Position numbers and translations under genes: made by a program. The notes beneath the pieces are model-generated. The model made no database searches, had not been told where the DNA came from, and worked only from the letters and a program-made list of their open reading frames with translations. Shown here in pieces: positions 1-13,000 of a stretch of 64,000 nt of DNA. The number at the start of each line of letters is the position of its first letter. The first letter of the stretch is position 1. Location: positions 1 through 64,000 of the forward strand of contig NW_023501043.1 of the NCBI RefSeq assembly GCF_014066305.1. Direction: 5' to 3'. The DNA comes from Letharia columbiana. Taxonomy: Eukaryota; Ascomycota; Lecanoromycetes; Lecanorales; Parmeliaceae.

Positions 1-3000
1 TTTAAAGACGTTATTTCTTAATTTCGTTATTTCTTAATTAATTCTTACCCTTTTAACGATTATCTAATAAAACCTTATTATTCTATCCGCCCATTTTCAA
101 ATTATATTAAAATAAGTATAAAAAATGCTTACTAAGCATGGGCGGGTATAAAAGCGAGTTTTAAAGACGTTATTTCTTAATTTCGTTATTTCTTAATTAA
201 TTCTTACTATTTCAACGATTATCTAATGAAACCTCATTATTCTATCCGCCCATTTTCAAATTATATTAAAATAAGTATAAAAAATGCTTACTAAGCATGG
301 GCGGGTATAAAAGCGAGTTTTAAAGACGTTATTTCTTAATTTCTTAATTTCTTAATTAATTCTTACTATTTCAACGATTATCTAATAAAATCTCATTATT
401 CTATCCGCCCATTTTCAAATTATATTAAAATAAGTATAAAAAATGCTTAGTAAGCATAGGCGGGTGTGAAAGTAATTTTTAAAGACGTTATTAACTAATT
501 TCTTAATTTCTTAATTAATTCTTACCCTTTCAACGATTATCTAATGAAACCTCATTATTCTATCCGCCCATTTTCAAATTATATTAAAATAAGTATAAAA
601 AATGCTTACTAAGCATGAGCGGGTGGGAAAGTAATTTTTAAAGACGTTATAAATTAATTTCTTAATTTCTTAATTAATTCTTACTCTTTTAACGATTATC
701 TAATAAAACCTTATTATTCTATCCGCCCATTTTCAAATTATATTAAAATAAGTATAAAAAATGCTTACTAAGCATGGGCGGGTATAAAAGCGAGTTTTAA
801 AGACGTTATTTCTTAATTTCGTTATTTCTTAATTAATTCTTACTCTTTTAACGATTATCTAATAAAACCTTATTATTCTATTCGCCCATTTTCAAATTAT
901 ATTAAAATAAGTATTAAGAATGCTTAGTAAGCATGGGCGGGTATAAAAGCGAGTTTTAAAGACGTTATTTCTTAATTTTGTAATTTCTTAATTAATTCTT
1001 ACTCTTTTAACGATTATCTAATAAAACTTTATTATTCTATCCGCCCATTTTCAAATTATATTAAAATAAGTATAAAAAATGCTTACTAAGCATGAGCGGG
1101 TGTGAAAGTAGTTTTTAAAGACGTTATAAATTAATTTCTATTTCTTAATTTATTCTTACTATTTTAACGATTATATAATAAAATCTTATTATTCTACCCG
1201 CCCATTTTCAAATTATATTAAAATAAGTATAAAAAATGCTTACTAAGTATAGGCGGGTGGGAAAGTAATTTTTAAAGACGTTATTAACTAATTTCTTAAT
1301 TTCTATATAAATTCTTACTATTTTAACGATTATCTAATAAAACCTTATTATTCTATCCGCCTATTTTCAAATTATATTAAAATAAGTATAAAAAATGCTT
1401 ACTAAGCATGAGCGGGTGTGAAAGTAGTTTTTAAAGACGTTATTTCTTAATTTATAATTCTCTTTATTAATTCTTACCTTTTTAACTATTTTTATCTCAT
1501 TATTCTATATTTTCTATTTTTATTTTTAAATTATATTAAAATAGAGTATAAAAAATGCTTACTAAGCATGAGCGGGTGAAAGTAGTTTTTAAAAGTAGTT
1601 TTTAAAGACGTTATTATAATGAATCATTTTCTTATTTCTTAATTTTGTAATTTCTTTATTAATTCTTACTTTTTTAACGATTATCTAATGAAACCTCATT
1701 ATTCTATCCGCCTATTTTCAAATTATATTAAAATAAGTATAAAAAATGCTTACTAAGCATGGGCGGGTGGGAAAGCGAGTTTTAAAGACGTTATAAATGA
1801 ATTTCGTAATTTTTAATTTCTTTTTATTAATTCTTACTATTTTAATAATTATCTAATAAAATCTCTATTATTCTATTCTTTTGCTTATTTTTTTTCAAAT
1901 TATATTTAAAATAAAGTATAAAAAATGCTTACTAAGCATAAGCGGGTGTGAAAGTAGTTTTTAAAGACGTTATAAATGAATTTCTTTATTTCTTTATTAA
2001 TTCTTACTATTTTAATAGATTATCTAATAAAATCTCATTATTCTACCCGCTTATTTTCAAATTATATTTAATTAAAATAAGTATAGGAAATGCTTACTAA
2101 GCATAAGCGGGTGTGAAAGTAATTTTTAAAGACGTTATTAACTAATTTCTTAATTTCTATATAAATTCTTACTATTTCAACGATTATCTAATAAAATCTC
2201 ATTATTCTATCCGCTTATTTTCAAATTATACTTAAATAAGTATAAAAAATGCTTAGTAAGCATAGGCGGGTGGGAAAGTAGTTTTTAAAGACGTTATAAA
2301 TGAATTTCTTAATTTTCTTTATTAATTCTTACTATTTTAATAATTATCTAATGAAATCTCATTATTCTACCCGCTTTTTTCAATTTTCAAATTATATTAA
2401 AATAAGTATAAAAAATGCTTACTAAGCATAAGCGGGTGTGAAAGTAGTTTTTAAAGACGTTAAATTTTAAATTTCTTAATTTCTTTATTAATTCTTACTA
2501 TTTTAATAATTATCTAATAAAATCTCATTATTCTCGCTTATTTTCTTATATTTTCAAATTATATTAAAATAGATTTAAAAGCTACTTACTAAGTATAAGC
2601 GGGTGTGAAAGTAGTTTTTAAAGACGTTAGAAATGAATTTTCTACTTTTTTCTTTCTTTATTAATTCTTACTATTTTAATAATTATCTAATAATAAATCT
2701 CATTATTCTACCCGCTTATTTTCAAATTATATTTAAATATATATAAATTATATTTAAATAGATATAAAAAATGCTTACTAAGCATAAGCGGGTGTAAAAG
2801 TAGTTTTTAAAGACGTTAGAAATGAATTTTTTACTTTTTTAATTTCTTTATTACTTCTTACTATTTTAACGATTATATAATAAAATCTCATTATTCTACC
2901 CGCTTATTTTCAAATTATATTTAATATAAATTTTAAGTATATTTAAATAGATATAAAAATGCTTACTAAGCATAAGCGGGTGTGAAAGTAGTTTTTAAAG

Positions 3001-5884
3001 ACGTTATAAATTAATTTTCTATTTTTTTTTTTTAATCTCTTCTTACGTATTTTAATAACTATCTAATAAAATTCTCATTATTCTACCCGCTATATTTTCA
3101 AATTATATTAAAATAAGTAAATAGATTTATAAAAATTGCTTACTAAGCATAAGCGGGTGTGAAAGTAGTTTTTAAAGACGTTAGAAATAAATTTTCTACT
3201 TTTCTAATTAATTCTTACTATTTTAATAACTATCTAATAAATTCTTCATTATTCTACTCGCTTATTTTCAGATTATATTTAAATAGATATAAATTATATT
3301 TAAATAGATATAAAAAATGCTTACTAAGCATAAGCGGGTGTGAAAGTAGTTTTTAAAGACGTTAGAAATGAATTTTCTACTTTTTTAATTTCTTCTTACT
3401 ATTTTAATAACTATCTAATAAATTCTCATTATTCTACCCGCTTATTTTCAAATTATATTATAAATAGATATAAAAAATGCTTACTAAGCATAAGCGGGTA
3501 TGAAAGTAGTTTTTAAAGACGTTAGAAATAAATTTTCTACTTTTCTAATCTCTTCTTACTTTTTTTAATAACTATCTAATAAATTCTCATTATTCTACCC
3601 GCTTATTTTCAAATTATATTTAAATAGATATAAATTTATTTAAATAGATATGAAAAATGCTTACTAAGCATAAGCGGGTGTGAAAGTAGTTTTTAAAGAC
3701 GTTAGAAATGAATTTTCTACTTTTTTAATTTCTTCTTACTATTTTAATAACTATCTAATAAATTCTTATTATTCTACTCGCTTATTTTCAGATTATATTT
3801 AAATAGATATAAGAAATACTTACTAAGTATAAGCGAGTATGAAAGTAGTTTTTAAAGACGTTAGAAATAATGAATTTTCTACTTTTCTAATCTCTTCTTA
3901 CTATTTTAATAACTATCTAATAAATTCTCATTATTCTACCCGCTTATTTTCAAATTATATTTAAATAGATATAAATTATATTTAAATAGATATATAAAAA
4001 TGCTTACTAAGCATAAGCGGGTGTGAAAGTAGTTTTTAAAGACGTTAGAATTTATTTTTCTAATTTTCTAATTTCTTCTTACTATTCTAATAACTATTTA
4101 ATAAATTCTCATTATTCTACCCGCTTATTTTCAAATTATATTTAAATTATAGATATAAAAAATGCTTACTAAGCATAAGCGGGTATGAAAGTAGTTTTTA
4201 AAGACGTTAGAAATAAATTTTCTACTTTTCTAATCTCTTCTTACTATTTTAATAACTATCTAATAAATTCTTATTATTCTACTCGCTTATTTTCAAATTA
4301 TATTTAAATAGATATAAATTATATTTAAATAGATATGAAAAATGCTTACTAAGCATAAGCGGGTGTGAAAGTAGTTTTTAAAGACGTTAGAAATGAATTT
4401 TCTACTTTTCTAATTTCTTCTTACTATTTTAATAATTCTTCTATTTCTAATGAAATTCTCATTATTATTCCCTTTATTTTCAAATTATATTTAAATAGAT
4501 ATAAAAAATACTTACTAAGTATAAGCGGGTATATAAGCGATTTTTAAAGACGTTATAAATTAATTTCTTATTTTTTATTAATAAATTTTCTACTTTTTTA
4601 AATTTTCTTTTAATAACTATCTCATTAAATTTATTATTCTACCCGCTTATTTTCAAATTATATTTAAATAGTATAAATATAAAAAATGCTTACTAAGCAT
4701 AAGCGGGTGTGAAAGTAGTTTTTAAAGACGTTAGAAATAAATTTTCTATTTTTCTAATTCTCTTCTTACTATTTTAATAACTATCTAATAAATTCTCATT
4801 ATTCTACCCGCTTATTTTCAAATTATATTTAAATAGATATAAATTATATTTAAATAGATATGAAAAATGCTTACTAAGCATAAGCGGGTGTGAAAGTAGT
4901 ATTTTAAAGACGTTAGATAAATGAATTTTTCTAATTTTCTAATTTCTTCTTACTATTCTAATAACTATTTAATAAATTCTCATTATTCTACCCGCTTATT
5001 TTCAAATTATATTTAAATAGATTTCAAATTATATTTAAATAGATATAAAAAATGCTTACTAAGCATAAGCGGGTGTGAAAGTAGTTTTTAAAGACGTTAG
5101 AAATAAATTTTCTACTTTTCTAATCTCTTCTTACTATTTTAATAACTATCTAATAAATTCTCATTATTCTACCCGCTTATTTTCATTTATTTTCAAATTA
5201 TATTTAAATAGGTATAAATTATATTTAAATAGATATAAAAAATGCTTACTAAGCATAAGCGGGTGTGAAAGTAGTTTTTAAAGACGTTAGAAATGAAATT
5301 TTTTTACTTTCTTAATTTATTCTTACTATTTTAATAACTATCTAATGAATTCTCATTATTCTACCCGCTTATTTTCAAATTATATTTAAATAGATATAAA
5401 AAATGCTTACTAAGCATAAGCGGGTGTGAAAGTAGTTTTTAAAGACGTTAGAAATAAATTTTCTACTTTTCTAATCTCTTCTTACTATTTTAATAACTAT
5501 CTAATAAATTCTCATTATTCTACCCGCTTATTTTCAAATTATATTTAAATAGATATAAATTATATTTAAATAGATATGAAAAATGCTTACTAAGCATAAG
5601 CGGGTGTGAAAGTAGTTTTTAAAGACGTTAGAATTTATTTTTCTAATTTTCTAATTTCTTCTTACTATTCTAATAACTATTTAATAAACCCTTATTATTT
5701 CACTCGCTTATTTTTAATTTATTTTTAAATAGATATAAAAAATGCTTACTAAGCATAAGCGGGTGATAAGGGCCATTTTTAAAGACCTTAGAAATAAATT
5801 TTCTACTTTTTTAATCTCTTCTTACTATTTTAATAACTATCTAATAAATTCTCATTATTCTACCCGCTTATTTTCAAATTATAC
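1..5884. repeat. AT-rich satellite array, about 36 tandem units, open at the left edge
   Basis: The core word GACGTTA, preceded by a T/A run, recurs about 36 times. In the first 1.4 kb the spacing is almost exactly 159 bp (positions 7, 166, 325, 484, 643, 802, 961, 1120, 1277, 1436). From about 3.1 kb it alternates between about 160 and 180 bp (3177, 3358, 3518, 3698, 3857, 4041, 4203, 4383). The extra 20 bp is usually a second copy of an AT-rich segment with the core TTTAAATAGATATAA. Each unit also carries a near-palindrome ATGCTTACTAAGCAT and a pair of inverted arms, CCGCCCAT with ATGGGCGG on the left and ACCCGCTTAT with ATAAGCGGGT on the right. Short ORFs in it are repeats of the unit, not genes. 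It could be pericentromeric, subtelomeric or an interstitial satellite; no telomere repeat is visible. C-to-T drift between units resembles repeat-induced point mutation. Confidence 0.95.
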
Positions 5885-8509
5885 TCCTCAAACAGCAAAA
5901 GAGTCTGGCCAGTTGATCACTGGACCTCTGTCAGCGTATGACCTCTATCAGCGTACTCGCGACCGATCGCTCAGCGGCGTGGCTTTGAGAAATTACCTTG
6001 TTCCAGTTTCTGCGCCGTTTTTTCCTCTTTCGCCCCGCCTGATTTGGCTTCGACCTTTTTCGTGGCCGTACCTGCCGCCGCTTTCCTAGTCTTCCTCTTT
6101 CTGTCCGCCGCAGCGCCTATTGGCAGCGTCAGTGGGTACCTCCCAGTGGAGCGTACGAGGTACTGACGAGCAGCCTTCGATTTCACCCGCCGACTTTGCA
6201 GCAGAGACACTTTCCAACGTCGACTTCAGACACTGATTTTGCGCAGGCTGCCTGCTTGGGCCGGTCATTCTGCAGAAATGTCATCTCCTTTGAGCTTTCC
6301 GATCCTCGCTGTTCATGTTTTGCCTTCATCCGAACCAGAAAGTATAGCAAAATTCCAAGTTTCGTTGCCCACATCCCACCTTAGGTAGGTGAACATCATC
6401 CGCTTCGCCCATTTTGAAGCCTTTCGAGGAAAGTGTGCCCTCCCCGATCATGAAATTGAACTTGAGGAATGCTCCAAAAAGAGGTCTTCTGGGGAATGTG
6501 TACGTCATTTCGAGGTTCGCAGAACTCCATTCCGAGAGAGAATCATTCAAAAGGTCTGGTATAGGAAGTAGTCTGTGTTGAGGACGAAGAGATACTGACC
6601 GGTTGTACTCAAGTGCGGTTGGTAAGGAATAGATCAATGAATGGAACAAGGAATCAGGCCCTGGTGGGGTTGGAGGAATCGATCTGCTGAGACAATACTT
6701 CGAGTAGTCTCCATCTCGCGATCTTTGATATCTGTGATGAGATCTCTCAGAATCGTGTCTGGCACCGCTGATTCCAGCGAAGTGAGGGATCAGCTTGATG
6801 TGAAAGCAGATCTATCCCTAGCACTCACTCTCTGCGTAAGATTGATTACCCCTTCTATAAAACGCAGATAATGATCCATTTTGCCATTGACAAAAATCAG
6901 CGAGCTTCACTTCAAAAGATATAGATGTGACTTCGACTGTCTTCGACGAGAACCTCTAGCAAAGAAGAGCTCGAAGATCATCGATAATCGCTGAGATAGA
7001 TGCCATTTCCGCTTCCTCAAGCAAACGAATTACCTCCGAATGACTTTCGGACTACTTCGAAACGTCGTTTGTAAGAAGTATACAAAGGCTGTCGAGGCAC
7101 TTAGCTAGGGAAATCGACCATTTCGAGCATTCCGTCAAGCCAGAATTCATGGACCACAAGTAAGCGAGAACTCACTAAACAGTGGATGAAAGAGACAGTA
7201 ATGTCCGACCACATAATTCCTTTCCAGCTGTCCAAGAGGCCACTAACGGTTCGTATAGTGCGTCTGTCTGAAAGAGAGCTCAACACTTTGACGTGCAGGC
7301 CTCAGAGTTCGCTGCTTCGATTAATCGTCTGTCATTGTCGCCGCGTGGGGAAGTCGAGGCATGAACTTTCGTGCCATCCCAGGTAAGCAGCTCCTTTCCG
7401 TCAACCCGAATTTCATCATTCCAGTACCCCATCGTCACCCTCTTCCTCCGCATCCTCCTCTCCCTCGTAGTCCCGTACTCGTTTATGCTGCGCGGAAAGT
7501 CCCTCATCACGATGTTGGCTGGCGATCGAAATTTTATATCCTGACTCGTATCTGTCGCCGGCTTCTCCAGACGTCAGCATTCGTAAGTGGTTGGGAAAGG
7601 CTGCACATACATTCTGTCGCCGCGCGAATGATGCTGTTTACGTCGGAGGGTTGAAGGTTATAAAGACCTAACAACGACCTGATTTGTAATGCCGCCTGCT
7701 GGATTGCTTTCCCTTGTTACCAATGCTGGGGAAGCCATGCTTGCGGTGATGTTCAGGCACAAATTTTCCAAGGTGTGGAGAGTGGGTTGGGAACAACAAC
7801 AAACGGTTGCCTATTGTCTATGTCGTCAGACATGAAACGGTTTGCCCGCTCGACGAGCTGCTCCCTCGTTGACTGAAGGTCCTGTAAAAGTTAGTGTCAG
7901 TTTGGACAGTATTTGGGAAGGAGAAGGTGTTACTTGCCTCGTCTTTGATCATGCTGGGGCGGCTTTGGTGCTGACGCTGAGGATTTGCCGGCAAAGTTGG
8001 CACCATAGATTTGCCAGAAGGCGTGGATAGGCTTTTGATGGAGTCAGCGTAACCCTCGTACCAATGTAGCTGCGATCAAGTTGAAAAGTGATAGCTGGGC
8101 AAAGCGGCAGTTGGTGCTGAGATGCTGGAGAGAATGGCTTTGAAGTGCTTACTGGGAACGTCACAGCGAAGTTAGGCCCAATCAAAATCTTCAATGGTCT
8201 TCTCAAGTGTTGTTTAAGCGGAGTGGATAGATGTTTGACATCGCTGCGTAGAACTCATCTAGGCGTGGCGTACTCGTGTCGAGAAAGTCATCAGCTCAAT
8301 GGCACCTGCTCACAGATCGCTATCGTGATCTGATGCTCACACGCAATGATGGCCATCTTCAAAAGAGGTCGCCAAATTGAACGTGTCCCATGATTTCATG
8401 ATGAACACTTTCGACTCATTGTCTCGTGTAACCCACAAGTAGCCAATGTACTTCGACTTCGGCAAACCATCCTTCTCCGTAAGATCATTTGCGTTACCCC
8501 ATCGCTCTC
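5885..8509. other. Gene-poor flank of the satellite, no confident gene
   Basis: Base composition returns abruptly to a normal level at about 5885. The region has only short ORFs in all frames. A minus-strand frame at 5971-6210 is rich in Lys, Arg and Ala and ends at a stop, and another at 7280-7510 is hydrophilic. Neither has a recognisable domain or a convincing exon partner. They may be relics of decayed genes; I cannot assign them. Confidence 0.5.
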
Positions 8510-9240
8510 ATCGCGACCGTTGTCCGAACATGACTCGATAGTCCTCCGCGCATACTTCATCCATAAGATGATTGCGAATTTCTTCGATTGCGAGATACGA
8601 ATATAACTTCTGGCACGCTTCGACTTCTGTATCATCAAACTTCTTGCTAATATAGACGGCGATAGTACTGATCATCTTTCGTGCTGCTGTTGCCTAAAGG
8701 ACTTGATCATATGAATGATCATTGGTCAGGATGTAGATATTGCACGCGTTCTCTTGCCCGATGCGAATGATTCGTGCACCAGCTTGCAGAGTCGACTTTG
8801 ACCAGAAAGGAATTGAGAGCGATGTTAAAACCACCCATTGAAGGAGAAGTTCTTGTCAGGCATAGATGGTCATATCCTGGAAATTCGGCGCAACAAACCG
8901 CCCATCAGTGGAAAACAGTGTTGAAGAGACTCCGCATCAGCAAGGAGGACATAAGTGGAAATTATCACTTCAATAGGTCGTGTATTGGTACAGGTTATCA
9001 GTGCTGCATTCAACTCTATAACCAAAGCTTGCGGCAACGGAATTTAAACCATTCCCAGAGAAAGTGAGAGAGAACGATGTCGGTGACTCCACCTGCATGA
9101 AGCGGAAAGGCGAACTTCGGCCACCTAAAGCCATCATGATCTCATTCCGCGATGTTTGTCCCTTGCAGAGTGCTGCGTAGGACTCTGGTTTATTCAAGCG
9201 TGAATGCAAACATGCTTCGCTTGACAGCATGTACAGTGAG
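8510..9240 (-). pseudogene. Decayed SNF2-type helicase, C-terminal helicase lobe fragment
   Basis: On the minus strand, positions 8754-8787 translate to QAGARIIRIGQ, which matches motif VI of SNF2-family ATPases (arginines in an RxxRIGQ context, preceded by QA). It is followed by a stretch reading IYILTNDHSYDQ, the usual position of the family's strand after motif VI. The frame is then cut by an in-frame TAG at 8694-8696, continues about 60 codons and stops. Upstream, at 8970-9230, another frame gives a piece reading TSRNEIMMAL and then FRFM, which could be the motif IV-V region, but it is in a different frame with stops between. No intact ATPase lobe is seen at higher coordinates. This looks like an old copy inactivated by point changes. 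The motif VI call is fairly good; the extent of the relic is uncertain. Confidence 0.42.
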
Positions 9241-9582
9241 CATAGATATCTTCAACAAGGTCAAAAATTGAATATGATTGCACTGCTTTCCGTCTTCAGT
9301 GAAAAGTGATATCTCAGTTCTTCGGGACTAGACCAGCTCATGATCCTTGTTTGAGGACGTCTGCAGCAACGACGATCGTGGCAACGGCGACACTGCTGTA
9401 TTATTCAAAACATGATGGAAGAAATGCTACTTCGTACACTCGGCACGGAGCTGCAAAAGCCTTTCTCCTCGAGATCCGAGAGCTTATATCGGAGGGGCTG
9501 TCAAAGCAAGCTCGAAATTAATCGAATTTTGTGATTTCAGTCTTGAGTAATGAGAAAGTAAGCTTTCCAATGAAAATTCAAA
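9241..9582. other. Intergenic, nothing recognised
   Basis: About 340 bp between the helicase relic and the RING-type ORF. No frame is long or recognisable, and no repeat is visible. Confidence 0.4.
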
Positions 9583-10083
9583 TCACCACGTTTCCACAGG
9601 CCTCACTCTATGCTCAGAAAGCGGAAAAGCCCGCTGGCTATTCAGCTGCCGTCCCAAACGTAATCTGTACTCGTAGTCCGTCTCCAGTGGGCCGGAGTGC
9701 CACGCCTGCACCCGGGGTCCGCGTGTGGGCGTGATTCCACCCCACCCCCAGATTCCGTTCGGATCCCAGATCTCTTGTCCCTCCTCCCGTCCGTTCTCCG
9801 GTTCGTTCTCCGGTACCTGAGGCTCCCAGCGATAGTGTTGCCACTCATCCAGGAACGTCAATCTCTCAAACTTCTTTTGAGCCCATGTCTCCTCTACCCT
9901 GATACACGCCAAACGACAGAACGGGCAAGAGGTGTTGGCTCTTATACTTAAGTATCTTTCGATACAAGAAAAACACCCAGGCTTCTTGCAAGCAAAACAG
10001 TGAACCATTGCATGCGGTCCCTCATCGTCGATCATCTTTTCGACGCAGAAGTGGCATTCGCCGTCTTCTGTCTCATCTACCAT
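9583..10083 (-). CDS. Small RING-type zinc-binding protein
   Basis: An intact 166-residue single-exon frame starting at ATG 10083. Eight cysteines lie in four CxxC pairs near the N terminus: Cys10/13, Cys29/32, Cys37/40 and Cys53/56, with spacers of 15, 4 and 12 residues. The last pair sits in SCPFCR, a classic RING ending, and the third pair in GCFSCIERYL. This fits a cross-brace RING or RING-like fold and hence a possible E3 ubiquitin ligase, although the usual RING histidine is not clearly placed (His28 is next to Cys29). The remaining 100 residues are acidic and Trp/Pro-rich without a known domain. It lies isolated in a gene-poor region, so it may be lineage-specific or a remnant of a larger gene. 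The start is supported by a stop codon just upstream. Substrate and partners are unknown. Confidence 0.55.
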   Translation of the reverse strand: MVDETEDGECHFCVEKMIDDEGPHAMVHCFACKKPGCFSCIERYLSIRANTSCPFCRLACIRVEETWAQKKFERLTFLDEWQHYRWEPQVPENEPENGREEGQEIWDPNGIWGWGGITPTRGPRVQAWHSGPLETDYEYRLRLGRQLNSQRAFPLSEHRVRPVETW

Positions 10084-13000
10084 TTATTAGCGGTGCACAC
10101 CTCTTGTATGGGTTGATCGCCTTACCGCTAGCGGGTGGACCATTTGCCTCTGCTCTCGAGGGAGCGGGCGAAGCCGAAGGGAGGGCGTCTGAAGAGTCGA
10201 GCGTAGGGAGCTGTGGTTCGGTTTCGACGCTTGGTGGCTGGGGCGAAGAAAGCTCCGCTCCCGAGGAAGCGGGATGAGAGAGGGGGAGAGGAGAGGCTGA
10301 TCTACCGTCACTGGTAGGATTTCAGTAAGAAGACTCCAAACATGCATCGAAGCTCCTACCATCCGCCAGGCGGTTTCCTTCTTTGTCCCAGTGACCTGGG
10401 TACATATGAAACAGTTGGTTTCGTTGATCTGAATCTTTCTGAATTGAGGCCATGTAAAGATTACTCGGGATGATGTCATATTCAAAATCTAGGAAGCTGT
10501 CAAGTACAGCTGACATCCGTCCGTTTGTCCGAGTTTTGATCTTGAAACTTAGCTTCCTGTGTCATCTTGCCGCGAGTGACAACAGACACATGACTCCGTA
10601 AGGGTCTGACCTTGGACAACGACCACATCGTTAGAGATTTTCTGGTGACAAGTGCAACACCGAGCCGTGACTTACCGAGCCAAGAGAACACGCAGCCGCC
10701 CTCTCACCAAGGTCTGCAATAACTCGGTCATCATTTCACCATGACAACCATCACAACAGAGTTGGCTTTCGAGGCACACTGGTAGTCCAAGTCGTTACCT
10801 TTGATACTCGAACACCATCTTGTAATCCGAAAATGATCGTAAGATGCACATTGCAAGCGACAGCGAGGGTGTGCGTGTGCCATTGTGAAAATTTTCACCT
10901 CATCTTCTGTAGGAGACGTCAGTCAAAAAGCCGCCCGTCGAGGTTGAATGCATACCTGGCCGTCTGTCTGAAGCTGTGTTATCCATCTTCTCATATCTCA
11001 CTGAATTGGTGCAAGTAAGTCTCCGTTTAGGATGGAGGATAAAATCCTGTACTTTCCATGGAAAACCCATCCAGGCAAACAAGATTAAGCAGGTGATATC
11101 GTAGTTTCCTAGACCTCATCTCGGGCAGAGCTGCAAATACTCCATGCTTGAGACAGCTTTCAAATCGATATTGCATGCCTCACGCCAAAATTGGGTATCG
11201 AGAAGAGACAGTCCACGCAGGTAGCCAAAGTTGTACTGTCTCACGAGTTAAACAAGCTCTGGCGTTGTTCTCACTTCGTTGTTTCTTGACAACAAGATTG
11301 TTACCGTCCAGTTTAGACACACATAGCTCCACAATGTGTTTGACAATCAGTTGCATACATTCAGCAATGGTATTGCCTTCCCATTCGACGCGGTCTTCAA
11401 AGGATGGCGAGCGCGATAATCGAAATGTAGTATTGATATATTTAGACGCTTGGACTAAGAAAAGTGGTATCTCACTTGACTCCACCCTTTCGAATCTAGT
11501 TGACTTGGTTCCAGATCTTGAGAGACTGGACACTAGACAACTTGTATCAACGTGAAGATGAGATGGGGAATTGAAGGAAGTATGTGGGTAATGTAAGACT
11601 GGAGAAAGAAATCGCATGTGTTTTAGTCATCCAGTCAGCGCCCTTCAAATCTATCCGTCACCGAGCCACTTCGGGTGACTGAGATCATCCAGCACGTGGC
11701 ATTGTCTCACATGCAGACTGGTTTGCATCTGAGCGGGCTCATTTAGCTGCATGGTAGGATTGCCCGAGCCACGATGTTTTTGCAACTCTAAGCTCTGTGG
11801 GGCATCATCGGCTCTGTAAAATGGTACAAATCAAGTTATGACCAATGACCACAGGACCTCTAGCAGCGAGGATTATAAAAAACACGAGAAAAGCTTCTGA
11901 GGCCAGAAGACGTGATCTTGCTCGAGGCCTATCTGGTGTGAGCCTCCTTAGGAGTGCTGGACAAGTGGCTGACACCCAAAGACTCGGGAGAAAGTGCTTG
12001 CTTGTAAGCCGCTGGCATGTGAGAAAGTCTCAAAGTTGATGAAAAATGAATCGAGTAATCGAGAAAACACGCAAGATATACATGGACATATATACTCCTC
12101 CATAAAAGCGGTCTATAGTAGACTCAACGGAATATCGGAAAAGTCATTCACCCACCTCGAGGCAGCCTTGACTTCGATCCCACTTAGTCTCGAAAGTGAA
12201 AAAGGATCGATCGGCGAACTCTGAGGGTCACGCCAGATGGGAAGGTTCGCAAGTGACGGGTGCTCAGTGCCTATTCTGAAGGTTGACCGGGTGCAAAGTC
12301 CGCGAAACCTTCGCTTGGAGTGGCGTAATTTGGCAAAGAGTTGAGGGCTAGCAGCCACGTAAATGTTGTAATGTATATTGTAGGGATATAAATCATAGCT
12401 GACACTTATTAGACTTGCATGAGGTAAGTGGGATGGATCACATTACAAATTAGGCTTTGGCGTTCTCGTTCGTTCTTTGGATCAGCCAAGGCTCGGTGTC
12501 CTCGGATGCAGCGACAGTAGGACTGCTCTAAGATCGCCACTTCCTACTCGCTTTCGAGAGTAGTCGCCGTGTTTGCAGATCTGTGATAGAAAGTGAATAT
12601 CATCAAAGAATCTGTACTTATCATGCACATTTCCAACTCAACTTTGCCCATATCCTCAAGACTTCTGTCGCGTTGCAAAAATATATATGAGAGAAATATT
12701 TCTCAACGACGATGAAAAGAAGAATTAAAAGAGTGCAGAACCTTCCTCAAGCAAAATCAATGCATCAACAACGTCTTCCTTGTTTCGGGGCATCCAGGCT
12801 TCAAGGTGTCTTTGATGAGTGACTTGTCAGTGTCAGTGATCGACTTCTCCATCCGTGTTTCAACTCGTCGAGGAGTAACTCATCTTCAGCTCATCCGTAG
12901 TAGATTTGCGGATGTCAATCTCGTCCTAGTCTTCGTACATATCCTTGAGAGCTGTAAGCCATTGATCGAAAACAAACTCCCGTCTGGTATGTTGTATTGA

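Noticed and set aside
1..200. Telomere at the left edge
   Set aside because: No TTAGGG or related repeat; the array simply continues past the window.
3159..5281. Repeated ORFs of about 60-68 codons starting MKVVFKDVRN in the satellite
   Set aside because: They are the repeat unit read in one frame. They recur because the unit recurs, length varies with indels, and there is no sign of selection on the peptide.
5971..6210. Lys/Arg-rich minus-strand ORF, possible histone-like tail
   Set aside because: Short, no domain, no partner exon, and overlapping frames of similar length exist.
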